The translations under genes and the position numbers were made by a program. Shown piece after piece: positions 44,148 to 45,626 of a DNA stretch of 45,626 nt; position 1 is the stretch's first letter, and each line of letters starts with the position of its first letter. The notes below the pieces were generated by a model that saw only the letters and a list, made by a program, of their open reading frames with translations, had not been told where the DNA came from and did not search any database. This stretch comes from Roseovarius sp. (GTDB lineage Bacteria; Pseudomonadota; Alphaproteobacteria; Rhodobacterales; Rhodobacteraceae): NCBI GenBank assembly GCA_024636515.1, contig JAGXGX010000113.1:1-45626 (forward strand), written 5' to 3'.

Positions 44148-45444
44148 CTAGGTCACTTTCATTCCGCCTGGCGACTGCATCGGCCTCCATGGCGGTGTAT
44201 TCAGGTGCAACAGCTATTTCCGGTGCGATCATCAAGGGCGCGCTATCAAGCACGCCGCCCGGCAACGTCGCCGGGAAACTAGACTGCGCCCAGCGTATTA
44301 ATTGGACAGCGGGGGCGCCGGTCAACAAAGCGGCAGCGGGCTGAGACCAAAGAATATGGTCCATCAGATCATTCGGGCGAAAGGCGCTGTCGGCGATACC
44401 GTCGCCCCCGAGATCAAATCCAGGGTGATCCGACCAATAGTTGCCACGGCCTTCGAAGCTCCATTCAATATCACGAGTGCCGACATATTTCACCTGCGTT
44501 CGATTGCCGATAAAGGCATTTCCGGTCAGCACGTTACGCTCGGACCCGGCGGTGAAATGGATGCCTATATTGCACCCCTCAAAGCGGTTGTCATAGATCA
44601 GATTCTTGTGCGCATTATAGATGAACGTACAGCGGTCAGCCCCGCCGCGCACCAGATTGCCAGAGACATCGGCATTGTTGGCGTAATTCAGCATCACGCC
44701 ATGGCTGATGTCGGAAAGGCTCAGGTTGTCTTTCATGACCACTTTGTTCGAAAACATGATGGCATATCCAAGGTGGTTCCCGATCGACACGTTGCCCGAC
44801 ACTTCGGAATCGTTTGTGTACATGTAATGCACGGCAAAACGCAGGTCGCGAAACAGGTTGCCTCGGTAGGTTCCGGTGCGAGACGTGTTGGAGAAAATTC
44901 CATCGCGGCCCCAGCGGACGGAATTACCCTCGACCAGCGTTCCCGGTGAGTTCCACACGTAGATACCGTTGCCACGATCGTTCATGCGCCGGTTGCGGGT
45001 GCCTTCGATGGTATTGCCACGCACTTGTGCGTCGCGGCCGCCATGCACGTCGACACCGTGCAGGTTACCCAAGACACGGTTATTCTCCACGACGGCGCGG
45101 TCGGCCTTTTTGAGGATCTTGATGCCGGCGTCCAGCGCTGTTCCGTCCGTACCCGATCCGGTCACTGTCAGGTCTCTGATCGTGACATCCTCAGCGTCGA
45201 TGGTGACGGTAGTGCCACTGCCCATCCCGTCGATGATCGCGCCGCCTTCGCCGGTTAGTGTTAGTGGGCGGTCGATGACAATGGGGCCCTCATAGCGGCC
45301 CGATTTTAAGATGAGCACATCGCCGGGGTCTGCCCCGGCGATGGCGTTGGCGAGGGTCCCTGATCCGGGCAGCACGCTGACATCCGCCGCCCAGAGGGGC
45401 AGGGCGGTCAATAATGACGCCGCAAGGATCAGGGAACGCAACAT
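44113..45444 (-). CDS. nosD: NosD, periplasmic copper-centre assembly protein
   Basis: 443-residue periplasmic protein with a signal peptide (MLRSLILAASLLTALPLWAA) and a right-handed parallel beta-helix made of CASH repeats (GNTIEGTRN, GNSVRWGRDGIFSNTS, GNVSIGNHLGYAIMFSN, GNLVRGGADRC). It brings sulfur or copper-sulfur precursor to NosZ in concert with NosF and NosY. The C-terminal part after about residue 345 is non-repeat. A short repeat-derived minicistron lies just before its ATG. Its stop lies inside nosF. Confidence 0.95.
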   Translation of the reverse strand: MLRSLILAASLLTALPLWAADVSVLPGSGTLANAIAGADPGDVLILKSGRYEGPIVIDRPLTLTGEGGAIIDGMGSGTTVTIDAEDVTIRDLTVTGSGTDGTALDAGIKILKKADRAVVENNRVLGNLHGVDVHGGRDAQVRGNTIEGTRNRRMNDRGNGIYVWNSPGTLVEGNSVRWGRDGIFSNTSRTGTYRGNLFRDLRFAVHYMYTNDSEVSGNVSIGNHLGYAIMFSNKVVMKDNLSLSDISHGVMLNYANNADVSGNLVRGGADRCTFIYNAHKNLIYDNRFEGCNIGIHFTAGSERNVLTGNAFIGNRTQVKYVGTRDIEWSFEGRGNYWSDHPGFDLGGDGIADSAFRPNDLMDHILWSQPAAALLTGAPAVQLIRWAQSSFPATLPGGVLDSAPLMIAPEIAVAPEYTAMEADAVARRNESDLDDLDVNNLATH

Positions 45445-45447
45445 AGC

Positions 45448-45474
45448 TCAGCTCGCCTTCGGTTCAGTTTGCAT
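45448..45474 (-). CDS. 8-residue minicistron between nosZ and nosD
   Basis: The nosZ stop TGA shares its A with an ATG (TGATG) that opens the reading MQTEPKAS and ends at TGA, three bases before the nosD ATG. The peptide's last five residues repeat the NosZ C-terminus, because the sequence is a local duplication. It would let ribosomes leaving nosZ reinitiate and reach nosD. Whether it is translated cannot be seen. Confidence 0.3.
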   Translation of the reverse strand: MQTEPKAS

Positions 45475-45491
45475 CAGCTCGCCTTCGGCTC
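45448..45491. repeat. short direct repeat at the nosZ 3' end
   Basis: TCAGCTCGCCTTCGG(T/C)TC occurs at 45448-45465 and 45474-45491, one mismatch in 18, spaced 26 bases. The right copy is the end of nosZ including its stop; the left copy lies just before nosD. It reads as a tandem microduplication of the gene end. Confidence 0.8.
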
Positions 45492-45626
45492 GACAAACAT
45501 CCGGCCGCGCATCTCCATATGCAGCGCGTGGCAGAACCACTGGCAGTAGTACCAGAAGACGCCCGGCTGTGCGGCGACGAAAGTGACCGATGCTGTTGCT
45601 TGGGGCGATATCTCCATCGCGACGCC
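45474..45626 (-). CDS. nosZ: nitrous oxide reductase, 3' end
   Basis: Last 50 residues of NosZ, the periplasmic multicopper enzyme that reduces N2O to N2. The fragment contains the CuA site: C28, W30 (carbonyl ligand), C32, H36 and M39 in [16 protein letters not shown], exactly the canonical spacing. The rest of the gene lies to the right of the window. With nosDFYLX downstream in the standard order the organism has the complete terminal step of denitrification, provided nosR and the upstream part are intact. Confidence 0.95.
   Translation of the reverse strand, partial: GVAMEISPQATASVTFVAAQPGVFWYYCQWFCHALHMEMRGRMFVEPKAS

Overview
The window is bacterial chromosomal DNA, high in G+C and densely coded, and reads as an alphaproteobacterium of the Rhodobacterales (Roseobacter/Paracoccus-like). 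The reasons are a 14-subunit-type nuo operon carrying the small lipoprotein, DUF5333 and carboxymuconolactone-decarboxylase-like insertions I know from that order, the nuoN-birA-coaX-rnj continuation, a PhrR/PraR-type HTH regulator, and a nos cluster that includes nosX. No tRNA, 16S/23S rRNA, CRISPR array or intact mobile element was seen.

Region 1 (1-16.2 kb, + strand): the respiratory complex I operon from the 3' part of nuoF through nuoG, H, I, J, K, L, M and N. Between the subunit genes lie at least five non-subunit genes: three predicted lipoproteins, a DUF5333 periplasmic protein and a CMD-like protein. Three very small ORFs are also present. Many junctions are 1-4 base overlaps. The run continues into biotin protein ligase (birA), type III pantothenate kinase (coaX) and ribonuclease J (rnj), and closes at a strong bidirectional terminator.

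Region 2 (16.2-27.4 kb, - strand): a DEAD-box RNA helicase, D-aminoacyl-tRNA deacylase (dtd) and an EamA transporter. Upstream of these is a tight cluster that looks like a membrane-stress module: a small two-helix membrane protein, XpaC, TelA, a DUF2927 lipoprotein, an SPFH protein with a C-terminal GYF-like domain, and a double-zinc-ribbon membrane protein. A TerC-family membrane protein and an RluB-type pseudouridine synthase follow. The SPFH/zinc-ribbon pair resembles Bacillus YdjI/YdjG, and TelA/XpaC resembles Bacillus YaaN/XpaC. Together with DUF2927, this is my best candidate for an under-described system.

Region 3 (27.4-32.3 kb, + strand): tadA, gatC-gatA, an Excalibur-domain lipoprotein, an N-acetylmuramoyl-L-alanine amidase, RNase P RNA (rnpB, whose likely promoter runs through the amidase stop codon) and rpmG, all concerned with translation or the cell wall.

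Region 4 (32.4-40.6 kb, mixed strands): a VOC-family protein, a BAX-inhibitor-1-like membrane protein, a DUF1127 protein, a LysR regulator, a zinc-free quinone oxidoreductase, a PhrR-like HTH regulator, a HisN/IMPase-like phosphatase, a secreted CAP-domain protein, a small hypothetical, and mgtE overlapping a 5-formyltetrahydrofolate cyclo-ligase gene.

Region 5 (40.6-45.6 kb, - strand): the nitrous oxide reductase cluster nosZ(3' end)-D-F-Y-L-X, flanked by what may be a decayed serine-recombinase fragment. NosZ reduces N2O, NosDFY and NosL serve copper-sulfur cluster assembly, and NosX flavinylates NosR. The upstream nosR and most of nosZ lie beyond the right edge.
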